Source: Methylopila sp. Yamaguchi (GTDB lineage Bacteria; Pseudomonadota; Alphaproteobacteria; Rhizobiales; Methylopilaceae). From it: 64,000 nt of DNA. The notes beneath the pieces were generated by a model that saw only the letters and a list, made by a program, of their open reading frames with translations, had not been told where the DNA came from and searched no databases. This document shows positions 37,766 through 49,380 of this stretch, piece by piece. The position numbers and the translations under genes were made by a program. Position 1 is the stretch's first letter. The number at the start of each line of letters is the position of its first letter. Location: contig NZ_BAUX01000009.1 in the NCBI RefSeq assembly GCF_002897035.1, forward strand, positions 1 through 64,000. The letters run 5' to 3'.

Positions 37766-40507
37766 TCACGGCGTCAGCAGGCGTTCCAAATAGTCGAGCT
37801 CATCGCGGGAGCGCTCGTTCTCGCCCAGCCGCCGCCGAAGCTCTTCGAGCACGCGGCGGGCGCGCTGGGCTTCGATCTCGCCGGGGACCTTGGTCGTCGT
37901 CCCGTCGCTCTCGCGGCGGCGCACCGGGCGGCCGAGAGGATCGTCGTCGCGGCCGTCCTCACCTTCCCGCATGCCCTGCGCTCCCTCGCCCGGTTGCTGG
38001 CCGGGCTGGCCGCCCTGCTGGCCTTCCTGCATCTGGTTCGCGAGGTTCTGCGCGCCCTTGCGCAGGTTCTCGAGCGCCCTGCCCTGGTCGTCGAGCGCCT
38101 GTCCCGTCTCGCCCTGGCCGAGCGACCCGCGGGCGTCGCCCATGCTCCGGCCGGCCTCGCCCAGCGCGTTCTCGCCTTCCCCCTGCTCGCCTTGGCCCTG
38201 CTGGCCTTGCTGACCCTGACCCGGCTGCTGGCCCTGCCCCTGCTGGCCGGGCTGGCGCCCTTGCTGGCCCGGCTGCTGACCCTGCTGCTGCCCGGACCGG
38301 CGCTGGCCCTGCCGCTGCTGTTGGCCGGCCTGGCCCTCCTGCATCTCCTTCATCAGCTGGTCGAGCTTGTCGCGCAGGGCCTGCTGCTGCTCGGCGAGCG
38401 CGCCCATCTGGTCCTGCTCGCCCTTCTGGCCCTGCTGCCCCGGCTGGCGGCGGCCCTGGCCGCGCTGGTTGCGATCCGCCCGTTCGTTCTGGCGGAACTG
38501 CTGGAAGGTCTTGTCCCGCAGCTTGCTCTGGTCGCGGATCATGTCCTGCAGCTTGTCGAGCTGCTGCTGCTGCGCCTGACTGTTCGGATCCTGCTGCTGG
38601 CGCTGGGCGGTCTGCAGGTTGTCGAGCATCTGGCGAAGCTCGTTCAACGCCTGCCGGGCGGCGTCGCGTGCGCCCGACTTCGCCATCTGCTCCATCCGGT
38701 CGATCATCTTCTGCAGGTCTTGCGGCGTCACGGCCTGAGCGCCGTTCGGGCTCTTCTGCGCCTGGCCATTCGGCTGGTGCTGGGCCTTCTGCGCCAGCTC
38801 CTTCATGAACTGGTCGAGCGCCTTGCGCAGGTCCTCGGTGAGCTTGGCGATCTCCTGTTCGGAGGCGCCGTTCTCGAGCGCCTGGCGCAACGCCTCCTCG
38901 GCCGCGCGCAGGTTCTTCTCCGCCTCGGGCAGATCGCCGTCCTCGATGCGCAGCGCCATCTGCCAGAGGTAGTCGGCGACCTCGCGCAGCTGATCGTCGG
39001 CATGGGCGAGCTCGAGCCGGCGGTAGGCGGTGCGCAGGCCGAGGTAGATCGAGGCCTGCGGCGTGAACTCCTCCGGCAGCAGCATCAGCGCCTGCAGCGC
39101 CTGCGCCACCTTAGGCTTGGCGTTGGCGTCAAGCGCGAGGTCCCGGCGCTGCTCGACGAGCGCGCGGGCGAGCGGATTGGTGAAGGGCCGCGCCGGCAGG
39201 CGCAGCGGGGTCGCGGCGCTCGCGCCCTCCTGCCCCGCCTCGTCGCGGGCGTGCAGCGTCATGACGACGTCGGCGCCGGCCCAGGGGTGCTCCATCAGAT
39301 CGAGCGGCGTCTGGGCTTGGCCCTCGCGCGCCCGGGCGCGCGGCAGACCGAGCGCGACCTTCGGCGCGTCGTAGAGCGGGCGCTTCGCCACCGGCTCCTC
39401 GGTCGAGGCCTTTTGGCCGAACAGCGGCTTGGGCGGAGGCGCGGGCTTGAGGGCGAAGCGCGCCTCCGCGCCGGCCACGCCGTAATCATCCTTGACGTCG
39501 TAGGAGACCGTCAGCGTGCCCCGGGCGTTGCGCTGGGGCGGGCTCACGAGCGCGATCGTCGGCAGCTGATCGGGGATCACCGCGAAGCGCCAAACGCGCG
39601 GCTCGGCGCCCGCGGTCTCCACTGTCGCCTCGGCTTCGCCCGTGAGCTTAAAGCGGCGCTCGACGACCCCGTCCGGCGTCTTTCCCGGCAGCTCGACCGG
39701 TTCGACGCCTCCGGTCGCCCGGATGTCCGCCGATCCGCCAGCGGCGCGCACGACGAGGATGGACCCGGTCGGCGCGCGAACCGCCTCCGCGGTCTGCGCC
39801 GCGTCCGGCGCCGCGGCGGCGCGCGGATCGACGGCGGCGGCGGGGCGGCCGGCCGTCAGGTAAATGGGTGGACGCGCCGTGTAGGCCGGCGGAGCGACCC
39901 AGGCGTCGATGCGGGCGGGCGTCGCCTCCGCCGCGGGGGTGGTCCAGTCGAAGGCGGCCGAAACTCGCGCCGCTCGGTCGCCGCCGGCGACCGAGAAGGC
40001 CACGACCAGCACGAGCCCGACGAGGAACCGGAGGGCGTAGGGGTCGCGCGCGGCGAGCCGCGGCGCGGGCGCGGGCGCTCTCAAGCGCCGCGCCTCGGCC
40101 TCCACCCGGTCGCGATGGGCCTGCCAAAGCGCCCGGGTCAGCGGATCGTCGCTTGTGGTCGGCGCCAGCCGGTCGTCGAGACTGGTGGCGGGCCGGTGCG
40201 CGACGCCGCTCGCGCGGTCGATGCGGGCGAGCAGATCGCCCCGCCCCGGCGCGGCGATCCGGATCAGCGGCGCGAGAGCGGCAAGGCCGGCGAGCGCGAA
40301 CAGCGCCACGCCCGCCATGCGGCCGAGCGGCGGCAGCGCGTCCCACAGGCCGAACCACGACAGGCTGAGGAACAGCGCGACGACGGTGATGGCTGCAGCG
40401 AGGGCCGGCCAGACGCCTTCCCACACGAACGCGAGCCGGGCGCGGCGCACCAGCCGGTCGATCAGGGCCCCGCGCGCGCCGCGTGGGTCAGGCTGGGTCT
40501 CGTTCAA
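37766..40507 (-). CDS. TIGR02302/DUF4175 family membrane protein
   Basis: 913-residue protein of an alphaproteobacterial family of unknown function, usually found near lysA and argH as here. Two hydrophobic segments near residues 33-60 and 85-103 and a third near 160-180 anchor it; the rest is periplasmic or cytoplasmic with alpha-helical, Gln-rich coils. Residues about 640-850 are extremely Gln/Gly-rich (repeated QPGQQGQ units). A TTG start at 40507 follows GGGAGA at good spacing. Lies 122 bases downstream of lysA on the same strand. Confidence 0.88.
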   Translation of the reverse strand: MNETQPDPRGARGALIDRLVRRARLAFVWEGVWPALAAAITVVALFLSLSWFGLWDALPPLGRMAGVALFALAGLAALAPLIRIAAPGRGDLLARIDRASGVAHRPATSLDDRLAPTTSDDPLTRALWQAHRDRVEAEARRLRAPAPAPRLAARDPYALRFLVGLVLVVAFSVAGGDRAARVSAAFDWTTPAAEATPARIDAWVAPPAYTARPPIYLTAGRPAAAVDPRAAAAPDAAQTAEAVRAPTGSILVVRAAGGSADIRATGGVEPVELPGKTPDGVVERRFKLTGEAEATVETAGAEPRVWRFAVIPDQLPTIALVSPPQRNARGTLTVSYDVKDDYGVAGAEARFALKPAPPPKPLFGQKASTEEPVAKRPLYDAPKVALGLPRARAREGQAQTPLDLMEHPWAGADVVMTLHARDEAGQEGASAATPLRLPARPFTNPLARALVEQRRDLALDANAKPKVAQALQALMLLPEEFTPQASIYLGLRTAYRRLELAHADDQLREVADYLWQMALRIEDGDLPEAEKNLRAAEEALRQALENGASEQEIAKLTEDLRKALDQFMKELAQKAQHQPNGQAQKSPNGAQAVTPQDLQKMIDRMEQMAKSGARDAARQALNELRQMLDNLQTAQRQQQDPNSQAQQQQLDKLQDMIRDQSKLRDKTFQQFRQNERADRNQRGQGRRQPGQQGQKGEQDQMGALAEQQQALRDKLDQLMKEMQEGQAGQQQRQGQRRSGQQQGQQPGQQGRQPGQQGQGQQPGQGQQGQQGQGEQGEGENALGEAGRSMGDARGSLGQGETGQALDDQGRALENLRKGAQNLANQMQEGQQGGQPGQQPGEGAQGMREGEDGRDDDPLGRPVRRRESDGTTTKVPGEIEAQRARRVLEELRRRLGENERSRDELDYLERLLTP
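38130..38480. repeat. Low-complexity CTGCTGGCC-type tract encoding Gln/Gly repeats
   Basis: Within the TIGR02302 gene the DNA is a degenerate tandem array of CTG, GCC and CCC triplets that encodes Gly/Gln-rich peptide such as GQQGQ on the minus strand. It reads as long open frames on the other strand, an artefact of the composition. Prone to slippage and length variation between strains. Confidence 0.7.
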
Positions 40508-40629
40508 ACGCCGGTCTCCCGTGCGCGCCCGTCCCCAAGGCGTTCCGCACTCGAAGTCCGGAGACTAGCACGGCGTACGCACGACGCTACCCCGCGGACC
40601 GCGGCGCGCGTCACGCCGCCGTGAGCCGG

Positions 40630-41901
40630 TCAGCCTTCGAGCCACTCCGGCACCCGGTCCAGCGCGATCAGCTCTTCGACCGAGGGTCGCGGGCGGACGA
40701 CCGCATAGGCCGCGCCGTTCACCAGCGCCTCCGGCACGAGGGGGCGCGAATTGTAGGTGGAGGCCTGCACCGCGCCGTAGGCCCCGGCGGACATGATCGC
40801 CAGCAGGTCGCCGGCCGCAGGCCGCGCCATGTCGCGGCCGAGCGCCATGTAGTCCCCGGTCTCGCAGACCGGCCCCACGACGTCGGCTTTTACGCGGGGC
40901 GCGTCCGGATCGGGGCGCACGACCGGCCAGATCTCGTGATGGGCGTCGTAGAGCGTCGGTCGGATCAGGTCGTTCATGCCGGCGTCGACGATCACGAAGG
41001 GCTTCGCCGCGCCGTCCTTCACATAGATCACGCGGGTGAGCAGCACGCCGGCGTTGCCGACGATCAGCCGGCCCGGCTCGAAGATCAGCTTGGCCTCGAG
41101 CCCCTCAGTCAGGCGCTTCACCACGCCCGCGTAGGCGTCGGGGTGGGGCGGCGGCTCGTTGTCGTCGCGGTAGGGAATGCCGAGCCCGCCGCCGAGGTCG
41201 ACGTGGTCGATGCTGTGGCCGTCCGCGCGCAGCTCGCCGACGAAGGCCACCAGGCGCGAGATGGCGCTGTCGAAGGGGTCGAGCGCGGTGATCTGGCTGC
41301 CGATGTGCATGTCGACGCCCGCGACCGCGATCCCCGGAAGCCGCGCGGCCTCGGCGTAGACCCGCCGGGCGTCGGCGATCGGCACGCCGAATTTGGTCTC
41401 CGAGGAGCCGGTCGAGATCTTGGCGTGGCTCTTCGCGTCCACGTCGGGGTTCACCCGCAGCGCGATATGGGCGGTCGCGTCCTTCTGCGTGGCGACCTGC
41501 GACAGCAGCCGCAGCTCCGGCTCGCTCTCCACGTTGAAGGCGAGAATCTTCGCGTCCAGCGCTGCCGACAGCTCCTCTGCGGTCTTTCCGACGCCCGAGA
41601 AGGTGATGCGCTCGCCGGGCACGCCGGCCGCGAGCGCGCGGGCAAGTTCGCCGCCCGAGACCACGTCCATGCCGACGCCGAGACGGGCGAGCGTCGCCAG
41701 CACCGCCTGGTTCGAGTTCGCCTTGAGCGCGTAGCAGACGAGATGGTCGACGCCCTCGAACGCGGCGGAGAACACCCGGACGTGCCGCGTCAGCGTCGCC
41801 GTCGAGTAGACGTAGACCGGCGTTCCGACCTCCGCGGCGATGCGAGCGAGCGGCACGTTCTCCGCATGGAGGGCGCCCTCGGCGTAAGCGAAATGATGCA
41901 T
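40630..41901 (-). CDS. lysA: Diaminopimelate decarboxylase
   Basis: PLP-dependent decarboxylase making L-lysine from meso-diaminopimelate, 423 residues. N-terminal barrel with PLP-lysine region (HLVCYALKANSNQAVL), the glycine-rich phosphate site (DLGGGLGIPY), EPGRLIVGNAG and the C-terminal VGPVCETGDYMALGRDM block. Follows argH and the small lipoprotein on the same strand, an arrangement conserved in Rhizobiales. Confidence 0.97.
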   Translation of the reverse strand: MHHFAYAEGALHAENVPLARIAAEVGTPVYVYSTATLTRHVRVFSAAFEGVDHLVCYALKANSNQAVLATLARLGVGMDVVSGGELARALAAGVPGERITFSGVGKTAEELSAALDAKILAFNVESEPELRLLSQVATQKDATAHIALRVNPDVDAKSHAKISTGSSETKFGVPIADARRVYAEAARLPGIAVAGVDMHIGSQITALDPFDSAISRLVAFVGELRADGHSIDHVDLGGGLGIPYRDDNEPPPHPDAYAGVVKRLTEGLEAKLIFEPGRLIVGNAGVLLTRVIYVKDGAAKPFVIVDAGMNDLIRPTLYDAHHEIWPVVRPDPDAPRVKADVVGPVCETGDYMALGRDMARPAAGDLLAIMSAGAYGAVQASTYNSRPLVPEALVNGAAYAVVRPRPSVEELIALDRVPEWLEG

Positions 41902-41935
41902 TGCGTGCGTCCGGGGGCCGTTCAGCCCGTGCGTG

Positions 41936-42133
41936 TCAGTTCAGCAGGCCGTCGAGCACGAAGGGGCGCGACGGCTTGACGATCTTTTGCTCTGTCGTGC
42001 CGTCCGGTTTGGTGACCGTGGTCTTCGGCGCGTCCGGCGGCGGCTCGAGCGGGCCCTTGCGCCCGCAGCCGCCAAGCGCGGCGGCGACGACGAGCAGAGC
42101 CAGGACGGCGGCGGAGCGGAGCGAGCTCGTCAC
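41936..42133 (-). CDS. Small lipoprotein, LptM-like
   Basis: 65-residue lipoprotein starting at a GTG (42133) behind GAGGAAG. The signal peptide ends in a lipobox (LGGCGRKGPLEPP), and the CGxKGPL stretch directly after the lipidated cysteine is the hallmark of LptM (YifL), a chaperone for LptD maturation in the LPS export translocon. Placed 34 bases before lysA, like its relatives. A longer open frame through argH is a shadow. The role of this copy is inferred from the motif. Confidence 0.82.
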   Translation of the reverse strand: MTSSLRSAAVLALLVVAAALGGCGRKGPLEPPPDAPKTTVTKPDGTTEQKIVKPSRPFVLDGLLN

Positions 42134-42237
42134 GGGGCGGCTTCCTCGAAAGCGGCGGTCGGGCGGAAAACCCTTAGAGACGGTTTGCCGCCCGCGCGCA
42201 ACTGGCCCGAGCGCGCGAGCGCGAGGGGCGTCGCCCC

Positions 42238-43656
42238 TCAGATCTCCTCGGCCGGCGTCTCCAGCTTGGCGATCTCCTTGCGGAGGATGCGCCGCCAACG
42301 GCCGGCCTGCTCGCGCACGTTGTCGGGGGCCGCGCCGCCGTAGCTGGTGCGGCTCTTCACCGAGTTCCGCACGCCGAGCACTTCGAACACCTCTTCGGTG
42401 ATGCGAGGCTCGACCGCCTGCATCTCCTCGATCGTGAGCTTCTCCAGCGGCGTGTCCGTCTCCGAGGCCTTGGCGACGATGCGCCCGGTGACGTGATGGG
42501 CCTCGCGGAACGGCATGCCGACGACCCGAACCAGCCAGTCCGCCAGGTCGGTCGCGGTCGAGTAGCCGGAGCCCGCGGCGCGGCGCATGGCGGCCGGGTC
42601 CGGCGTCATGTCGACCACCATGCCGGCCGTCGCGGCGACGCAGAGGTCGAGGGTGTCGAGCGCGTCGAACAGGCCCTCCTTGTCCTCCTGCATGTCCTTG
42701 GAGTAGGCGAGCGGCAGGCCCTTCATCACCGTCAGCATCGCGACCAGCGCGCCGGTCACGCGGCCCGACTTGCCGCGGACCAGCTCGGCCGCGTCCGGAT
42801 TGCGCTTCTGCGGCATGATCGACGAGCCGGTCGAGAACCGGTCCGAGAGCTTGATGAAGCCGAACTGCGGCGTCGACCACAGCACGATCTCTTCCGCGAA
42901 GCGCGAGAGGTGCCCGGCGCAGATCGCTGCGACCGAAAGCGTTTCGAGCACGAAGTCGCGGTCGGAGACGGAGTCGATGGAATTCGCGGTCGGCCGGTCG
43001 AACCCGAGTCCGCGCGCCGTCATGGTGCGGTCGATCGGAAATGAGGTGCCGGCGAGCGCCGCCGCGCCGAGCGGGCATTCATTCATGCGCTTGCGGGCGT
43101 CGGCGAGGCGGCTGCGGTCGCGGCCGATCATCTCGACGTAGGCCAGCAGGTGGTGGCCGAAGGTGACCGGCTGCGCGCTCTGGAGGTGGGTGAAGCCCGG
43201 CATCACCGTGGCCGAGTGCTCGATCGCCTTGTCGACCAGCGCGGTCTGCAGCTGTGCGAGGCTGAGGTCGAGCGCGTCGAGCGCGTCGCGGACGAACAGG
43301 CGGAAATCGGTCGCCACCTGGTCATTGCGGGAGCGCGCGGTGTGCAGCCGCCCGGCGGCGGGACCCACGATCTCCGCCAGACGGCTCTCGATGTTCATGT
43401 GAATGTCTTCGAGCGCTCGCGAGAAGGTGAAATCGCCCTTCTCGATCTCCGCCTGGACCTCGGTCAGACCCTTGAAGATCGCGGCCGCGTCCTCGCGCGC
43501 CACGATGCCGGTCGCGGCGAGCATCGCCACATGGACCTTGGAGGCGCGGATGTCCTGGGCGTAGAAGCGGCGGTCGAAATCGATCGAGGCGTTGATGGCC
43601 TCGAGAACCGCGTCCGGCGCGTCGGCGAACCGCCCGCCCCACATCGAGTTGCTCAT
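42238..43656 (-). CDS. argH: Argininosuccinate lyase
   Basis: Last step of arginine synthesis: splits argininosuccinate to arginine and fumarate. The 472-residue protein begins [17 protein letters not shown] and has the fumarase superfamily signature [20 protein letters not shown] (20 residues), plus conserved [13 protein letters not shown] and [12 protein letters not shown] blocks. First gene of the argH-lptM-like-lysA group; divergent from tlpA. Confidence 0.97.
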   Translation of the reverse strand: MSNSMWGGRFADAPDAVLEAINASIDFDRRFYAQDIRASKVHVAMLAATGIVAREDAAAIFKGLTEVQAEIEKGDFTFSRALEDIHMNIESRLAEIVGPAAGRLHTARSRNDQVATDFRLFVRDALDALDLSLAQLQTALVDKAIEHSATVMPGFTHLQSAQPVTFGHHLLAYVEMIGRDRSRLADARKRMNECPLGAAALAGTSFPIDRTMTARGLGFDRPTANSIDSVSDRDFVLETLSVAAICAGHLSRFAEEIVLWSTPQFGFIKLSDRFSTGSSIMPQKRNPDAAELVRGKSGRVTGALVAMLTVMKGLPLAYSKDMQEDKEGLFDALDTLDLCVAATAGMVVDMTPDPAAMRRAAGSGYSTATDLADWLVRVVGMPFREAHHVTGRIVAKASETDTPLEKLTIEEMQAVEPRITEEVFEVLGVRNSVKSRTSYGGAAPDNVREQAGRWRRILRKEIAKLETPAEEI

Positions 43657-43727
43657 CGCGATCAGGTCCCTTGCCGCCGCTCTTCGAAATCTGCGGAGAC
43701 GGCGCGCCGAAACGAAGGCGAGACGCC

Positions 43728-44375
43728 ATGTCCGACCCCGCGGGCCGCCCGCGCTTTTCCGCTGTCCGCCTCGTGGCGCTCGCGCTCGTCGCCGGCGCCG
43801 CTCTAGGCGCGCTCGCCCTATACGGGATCGCCGCGCAGGACAAGGGCGAAGCCGCCTGCGCCGCCTCGCCCGAAACCCTGAAGGCCATGAAGGCGGCGGC
43901 CGTCGGCGAAGTGGCGGCGGTCGTCACGCCCGACGCGCCCCGACCGCTTCCTCCACTCGTGTTTCAGAACGAGGCGGGCGCGAACGGCGGGCTGGAGCAA
44001 TATCGCGGCAAGGTCGTGGTGCTGAACCTCTGGGCGACCTGGTGCGCGCCCTGCCGCAAGGAGATGCCGGCGCTCGCGGAGCTGGCCCGCGCGCGCAGCG
44101 GTCCCGACTTCGCGGTCGCGCCCATCGCGCTCGATTTCGGCGGCGTCGAGAAGCCCAAGGCCTTCCTCAAGGAGATCGGCGTCACCGACCTGCCGTTCCA
44201 TGCCGATCCGTCGAACAAGATGTTCCGCGACCTCCGCGCGGCGGGCCGCGGGGCCGGGCTGCCGACGACGCTGATCCTCGACAAGGCGGGCTGCGAGATC
44301 GGCTACCTGCCAGGCCCCGCCGAATGGGCGAGCCCCGACGCGCTCAAGCTGATCGACGCCGCGCTGGGACGGTAA
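43728..44375 (+). CDS. tlpA: TlpA-family thiol-disulfide oxidoreductase
   Basis: 215-residue periplasmic thioredoxin-fold protein anchored by an N-terminal hydrophobic segment (residues about 14-35). The active site is WCAPC in [20 protein letters not shown], and the cis-proline block is GLPTTLILD. Relatives reduce apocytochrome or cytochrome oxidase copper-site cysteines. The ATG at 43728 starts [10 protein letters not shown]; the in-frame start at 43671 would overlap the argH promoter. Divergent from argH, as in other Rhizobiales. Confidence 0.9.
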   Translation: MSDPAGRPRFSAVRLVALALVAGAALGALALYGIAAQDKGEAACAASPETLKAMKAAAVGEVAAVVTPDAPRPLPPLVFQNEAGANGGLEQYRGKVVVLNLWATWCAPCRKEMPALAELARARSGPDFAVAPIALDFGGVEKPKAFLKEIGVTDLPFHADPSNKMFRDLRAAGRGAGLPTTLILDKAGCEIGYLPGPAEWASPDALKLIDAALGR

Positions 44376-44444
44376 GCGTCGCCGAAGTCTCGTGATGTGG
44401 CGGCGCCTCGGCTGCGCCCGAAAGGCCACGCGGATGCGATCGGC

Positions 44445-44939
44445 TCAAAGCCGTTGCTGATCCGGCTCCGGGGCGGGGTCTCGCGCGAGGCTTTCCGCAA
44501 AACGCTGCATCCGCTTCATGGCGCGCTCGAAGAAGCCGGCGATCTTGTCGATCTCCTCGTCGGTCGGCAGCCGCAAGGTCTGGTCGTCGCGGGTCAGCGG
44601 ACCGTCCTTGGCGGAAGGCTGCGGCGGCAGACCGTCCTCGAGCCGCTTCACCTTGGCCTCGAGTTCGGCCACGCGCGCCTCGAGCCGGCCTTCACGGCCG
44701 CCGGACCCGAGCGCCTTTTCCTCCTTGGTCGGTCGGCAGGCGTAGCCGTCGCCGGCGGTCGCGCAGAACGCGGTCGCGCCGGTCTCGCGGTCGAGCCTGA
44801 GGAAGCCGCCGTCCGCGGGGGTCAAGGCGTAGCGGTCGACCCGGGGCGTGTCGGCTCCGGCGGGACCCCCGCCGAGGCCTGCGGCGACGCACAGCGCCGC
44901 GACGAGGCTCGCGGCGGCGATGGCGGACAAAGTGCGCAT
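44445..44939 (-). CDS. Hypothetical periplasmic coiled-coil protein
   Basis: 164-residue protein with a signal peptide (residues 1-29, ending PAGADT). A short domain with two cysteines follows (GATAFCATAGDGYACRPTK), typical of conserved Rhizobiales hypotheticals. A heptad coiled coil comes next (EARVAELEAKVKRLEDGL), then a helical tail (DEEIDKIAGFFERAMKRMQRF). No enzymatic motif. ATG at 44939 behind GAGGAGG. Function unknown. Confidence 0.75.
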   Translation of the reverse strand: MRTLSAIAAASLVAALCVAAGLGGGPAGADTPRVDRYALTPADGGFLRLDRETGATAFCATAGDGYACRPTKEEKALGSGGREGRLEARVAELEAKVKRLEDGLPPQPSAKDGPLTRDDQTLRLPTDEEIDKIAGFFERAMKRMQRFAESLARDPAPEPDQQRL

Positions 44940-45007
44940 GGGTCGGGCCTCCTCGTCGCGTCTCGGTCTCAGTTGAGCGCGCGGAGCGTGGCGGAACCGA
45001 GGCGGCG

Positions 45008-45631
45008 TCAGAAGTCCGGCGTGTAAGGGGCGCGGCCGCTGGCGAGCGCCTGGTCGAGCATCTCGAGCCGGTCCTGGCCCCAGAAGACTTCGCCGTCGAG
45101 CACATAGGCGGGCGATCCGAACACGCCCGCGTCGGTCGCCTTTGCGCGGTTGAGGGCATAGGCCGCGGCGGTCTCCGGGCGGGCGGCCTCAGCCATCACG
45201 GCGTCGGCGTCGAAGCCCTGCTCGGCGAGCACGTCCGCGATCGTGTCCCGCGAGGCGAGGTCGCGCTCCTCCTCCCACACGCCGCGCATGGCGGCGCCAA
45301 GATAAGGCGCGGGATCCTCGCCCCGGGCGATCAGCGCGAGCGCCGCGGCGTCGGCGAGCGTCGCGTCGAACGGCCAGTGCTTCGGGCGCAGGTGGATCGG
45401 ACGGCCGCGCGCCTCCGCCCAGCGCTGCAGCTCCACGAAGCGGTAGCGCTGGCGCTGGATGGCGCGCTGGGCCAACGGGAGGCCGCCGGTCTCGGAGAAC
45501 AGCCCCGGCAGATGCACCGGCCGCCATACGGGTGCGAGCCCATGCCGCGCGGCGAGCTCGAGGAACGGCGCGTGCCCGAGGTGCGCCCAGGGCGACAGCA
45601 CGGACAGGTAGACCTCGAGGATGCGGGACAT
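45008..45631 (-). CDS. HCCA isomerase / GST-kappa family protein
   Basis: 207-residue DsbA-fold protein of the 2-hydroxychromene-2-carboxylate isomerase family. The catalytic Ser-Pro near the start (LSVLSPWAHLGHAPF), RPVHLPGLF and the C-terminal GVFGSPAYVLDGEVFWGQDRL are standard, the last holding the cis-Pro block. It likely binds glutathione; the natural substrate is not shown, and no naphthalene pathway is nearby. Confidence 0.88.
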   Translation of the reverse strand: MSRILEVYLSVLSPWAHLGHAPFLELAARHGLAPVWRPVHLPGLFSETGGLPLAQRAIQRQRYRFVELQRWAEARGRPIHLRPKHWPFDATLADAAALALIARGEDPAPYLGAAMRGVWEEERDLASRDTIADVLAEQGFDADAVMAEAARPETAAAYALNRAKATDAGVFGSPAYVLDGEVFWGQDRLEMLDQALASGRAPYTPDF

Positions 45632-45672
45632 CAGGTTAACTCCGGGATGCGGGAAGGTTTACGCAGGCCGCG

Positions 45673-47574
45673 TCAGCCGCCTACCCGACGGCGGCGCGGG
45701 CCGCCCGGTACGGCGCGGCGGTAGAGCGTGCTGCGGCTGACCCCGAGACGACGCGCAGCCTCGGCCACATTGCCGTCCGCGGCCTCGATCGCCGCGCGCA
45801 TGGCGGCGCGGGCGAGGCCCTCAAGCCCCTCTGCCGGGACAGGCGCCGTAGGCGCAGGCGTCACGTCGCGGATGGCGGCGGGCAGCAGTTCGGGGCCGAT
45901 CCGCTCGCCGGGCTCCGACAGGGCCGCCATCGCCCGCATCGCGCCCACCGCCTCGCGGTGGTTGCCGGGCCAGTCGTAGGCGGCCAGGCGCGCGAGCGTC
46001 GCCGGCGCGAGCGTCCGGCCGTCCTGCGCGACCCTCTCCCACAGCGCGGCGAGGGCGCCGGCCCGGTCGGGCAAGGCGCGGAAGGCCGGCAGGGCGAAGC
46101 CGTACTGGGCGATGCGGTAGTAGAGGTCGGGCCGGAACGCGCCGGCCTCGGTCATGGCCTTGAGGTCGCGGTGGGTGGCGGAGACGAGGCGCACGTCGAT
46201 CGGGTGCGGCTTCCCGCCGCCGAGCGGCGTCACCGTGCGCTCCTGCACCGCCCTGAGCAGCCGGGCCTGCAGGGCGAGCGGCATGTCGCCGATCTCGTCC
46301 AGGAACAGCACGCCGCCGTCCGCCTCGCGCATCAGGCCCTTGGAGCCCGCGCGCCGGGCGCCGGTGAAGGCGCCCTCCTCGTAGCCGAACAGCTCGGCCT
46401 CGATCAGACCCTCGGGCAGGGCCGCGCAGTTCACCGCCACGAAGGGCTTGTCGGCGCGGCGGCTGAGCCGGTGAACCTCGCGGGCGAACACCTCCTTGCC
46501 CGAGCCGGTCTCGCCCTGGATCAGCACGGGCACGTCGCCGTCGACGAGACGGGCCGCGCGGGCGAGGTCGCGCTCGGTCTGCGCGTCGAACACCGGTCCT
46601 GACGCCCGGCGGGGCTGAGGCGCGGAGGCGGGTTGCGGGGCGGGCGCGGGCGGAGCCTTCGGCCCGCCGCCGGGCGTCGCGGCCGGCGCGCGGCGCAGCC
46701 GGGCGTGGAGATCGCGACCGTCGCGGCTGCGGAGCAGGCTGAGCTCGCCCTCGCCTCGGGGGCCGCCGTCGAACAGGTCGCCAAAGGAGCGCGCGCCGAG
46801 CGCGTTCCAGTCGAGCCCCATCAGCTTCAGGCCGTGGCGGTTGGCGGCCACGAGGCGCGAACCCTCGAACACCAGCACGCCCTCCTGCGCGACGCCGAGA
46901 CGCTCGGGGTCGGAGTGCAGGCGGATCACCTCGGCCTTCGGAAAGGCTTCGGCGAACATGCGGTGCTCGATCTGGTCGACGCAGGAGCGCACCAGCGTCA
47001 GAGCGCGGTCGTGCGGCAGCGCCGCGTGGCCGGTGAGGTCGAGCGCGCCGACCAGCGCGCCGTAGGGGTCGAGGATCGGCGCCGCCGCGCATCTCAGGAT
47101 GCGGTGCGGCTCGAAATAATGCTCGGCCCCGCGCACCTCTACGGCGCGACGTTCCACCAGCGCCGCGCCGATCGCGTTGGTGCCGGCGGTCGCTTCGCTC
47201 CAGGGCACGCCGGGGCGCAGCGCCACGTTCGCCGCCTTGCCGGCGAAGGCCGGGTCTCCCAGCGCGTCCAGCACGAAACCCGCGCCGTCGGTGAGGATGA
47301 CGATGCCGCCGCTCTCCGCCGCCTCGCGCGTCAGGCTTTCGAGCTCGGGACGCGACAGCCGGATCAGCCGCTCGTTGCGCTCCTTCAGTTCGCGCAGCTC
47401 GCTGGCGAGGCCGGGCTCCAGCCGGGGGCGGTCGTGGCTGTCGAACCCCCGCGCGGCGCAGCGCTGCCACGAGCGCAGGATCGCGCCGGGAACGAGGCCG
47501 GTCGGCGCGGCGCCGAGGTCGAAGAAATCATGGCGCGCCTGGATCACGTCGGCGCGCGGCGGGTCTTGCCGCAT
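45673..47574 (-). CDS. Sigma-54-dependent activator, AcoR-like
   Basis: 633-residue enhancer-binding protein. N-terminal GAF-type sensor (residues about 75-205), a PAS-like segment (225-295), a Pro/Ala-rich linker, the AAA+ domain and a C-terminal Fis-type helix-turn-helix ([20 protein letters not shown]). Walker A GETGSGK is at 354-360 and the sigma-54 contact loop GAFTGA at 401-406, so it is a functional-type activator. Divergent from an aldehyde dehydrogenase with a sigma-54 promoter, it is the probable activator of that gene. Confidence 0.93.
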   Translation of the reverse strand: MRQDPPRADVIQARHDFFDLGAAPTGLVPGAILRSWQRCAARGFDSHDRPRLEPGLASELRELKERNERLIRLSRPELESLTREAAESGGIVILTDGAGFVLDALGDPAFAGKAANVALRPGVPWSEATAGTNAIGAALVERRAVEVRGAEHYFEPHRILRCAAAPILDPYGALVGALDLTGHAALPHDRALTLVRSCVDQIEHRMFAEAFPKAEVIRLHSDPERLGVAQEGVLVFEGSRLVAANRHGLKLMGLDWNALGARSFGDLFDGGPRGEGELSLLRSRDGRDLHARLRRAPAATPGGGPKAPPAPAPQPASAPQPRRASGPVFDAQTERDLARAARLVDGDVPVLIQGETGSGKEVFAREVHRLSRRADKPFVAVNCAALPEGLIEAELFGYEEGAFTGARRAGSKGLMREADGGVLFLDEIGDMPLALQARLLRAVQERTVTPLGGGKPHPIDVRLVSATHRDLKAMTEAGAFRPDLYYRIAQYGFALPAFRALPDRAGALAALWERVAQDGRTLAPATLARLAAYDWPGNHREAVGAMRAMAALSEPGERIGPELLPAAIRDVTPAPTAPVPAEGLEGLARAAMRAAIEAADGNVAEAARRLGVSRSTLYRRAVPGGPRRRRVGG

Positions 47575-47595
47575 GGCGTCCGTCCCTGTGCTGGC

Positions 47596-47652
47596 GTCGC
47601 ATGCTGCGACAGCTGTCGCACCGGCGGCGCTTCTTTTGGCGACACTGTTTCA
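47596..47652. promoter_or_regulatory. Tandem dyad upstream activator sites
   Basis: A perfect 16-bp palindrome TGCGACAGCTGTCGCA lies at 47605-47620. An overlapping GTCGC-N5-GCGAC lies at 47596-47610, and an imperfect copy TGGCGACACTGTTTCA at 47637-47652. They are about 130-180 bases upstream of the -24 element, the usual distance for enhancer sites of a sigma-54 activator. The divergent AcoR-like protein is the likely binder. Confidence 0.65.
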
Positions 47653-47775
47653 CGGCCGTCGGCCGTCCGTCCACCTCGTCGAAGGTCGGCGCCGCCGGTC
47701 CGGCGGCCTTTCTCCTTGAAACCACAGCGCCCTCCGCGGCGCGCGCGGCCGTCAGAGCAACCGCACAACGGCGTT

Positions 47776-47790
47776 TGGCACGGCTGATGC
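47776..47790 (+). promoter_or_regulatory. Sigma-54 (-24/-12) promoter of the aldehyde dehydrogenase
   Basis: TGGCACGGCTGATGC matches the consensus TGGCACG-N4-TTGC at all fixed positions but one (A for the first T), with the required 12-base distance from GG (47777) to GC (47789). It is 44 bases before the dehydrogenase ATG and is followed by GGAGGA-type ribosome binding site. Confidence 0.82.
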
Positions 47791-47833
47791 CATAGGGGCG
47801 GCAGGCACAACGCTGTCTCGGGAGGACATAACG

Positions 47834-49354
<1,521 letters not shown>

Positions 49355-49380
49355 GACGGGACGCGCATCGAAAACTGCGA

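Noticed and set aside
37574-40624. Open frame of over 1000 codons on the plus strand opposite the TIGR02302 gene
   Set aside because: It is Leu/Ala/Arg-rich with no domain and mirrors the Gln/Gly-rich coding of the opposite strand; a composition artefact.
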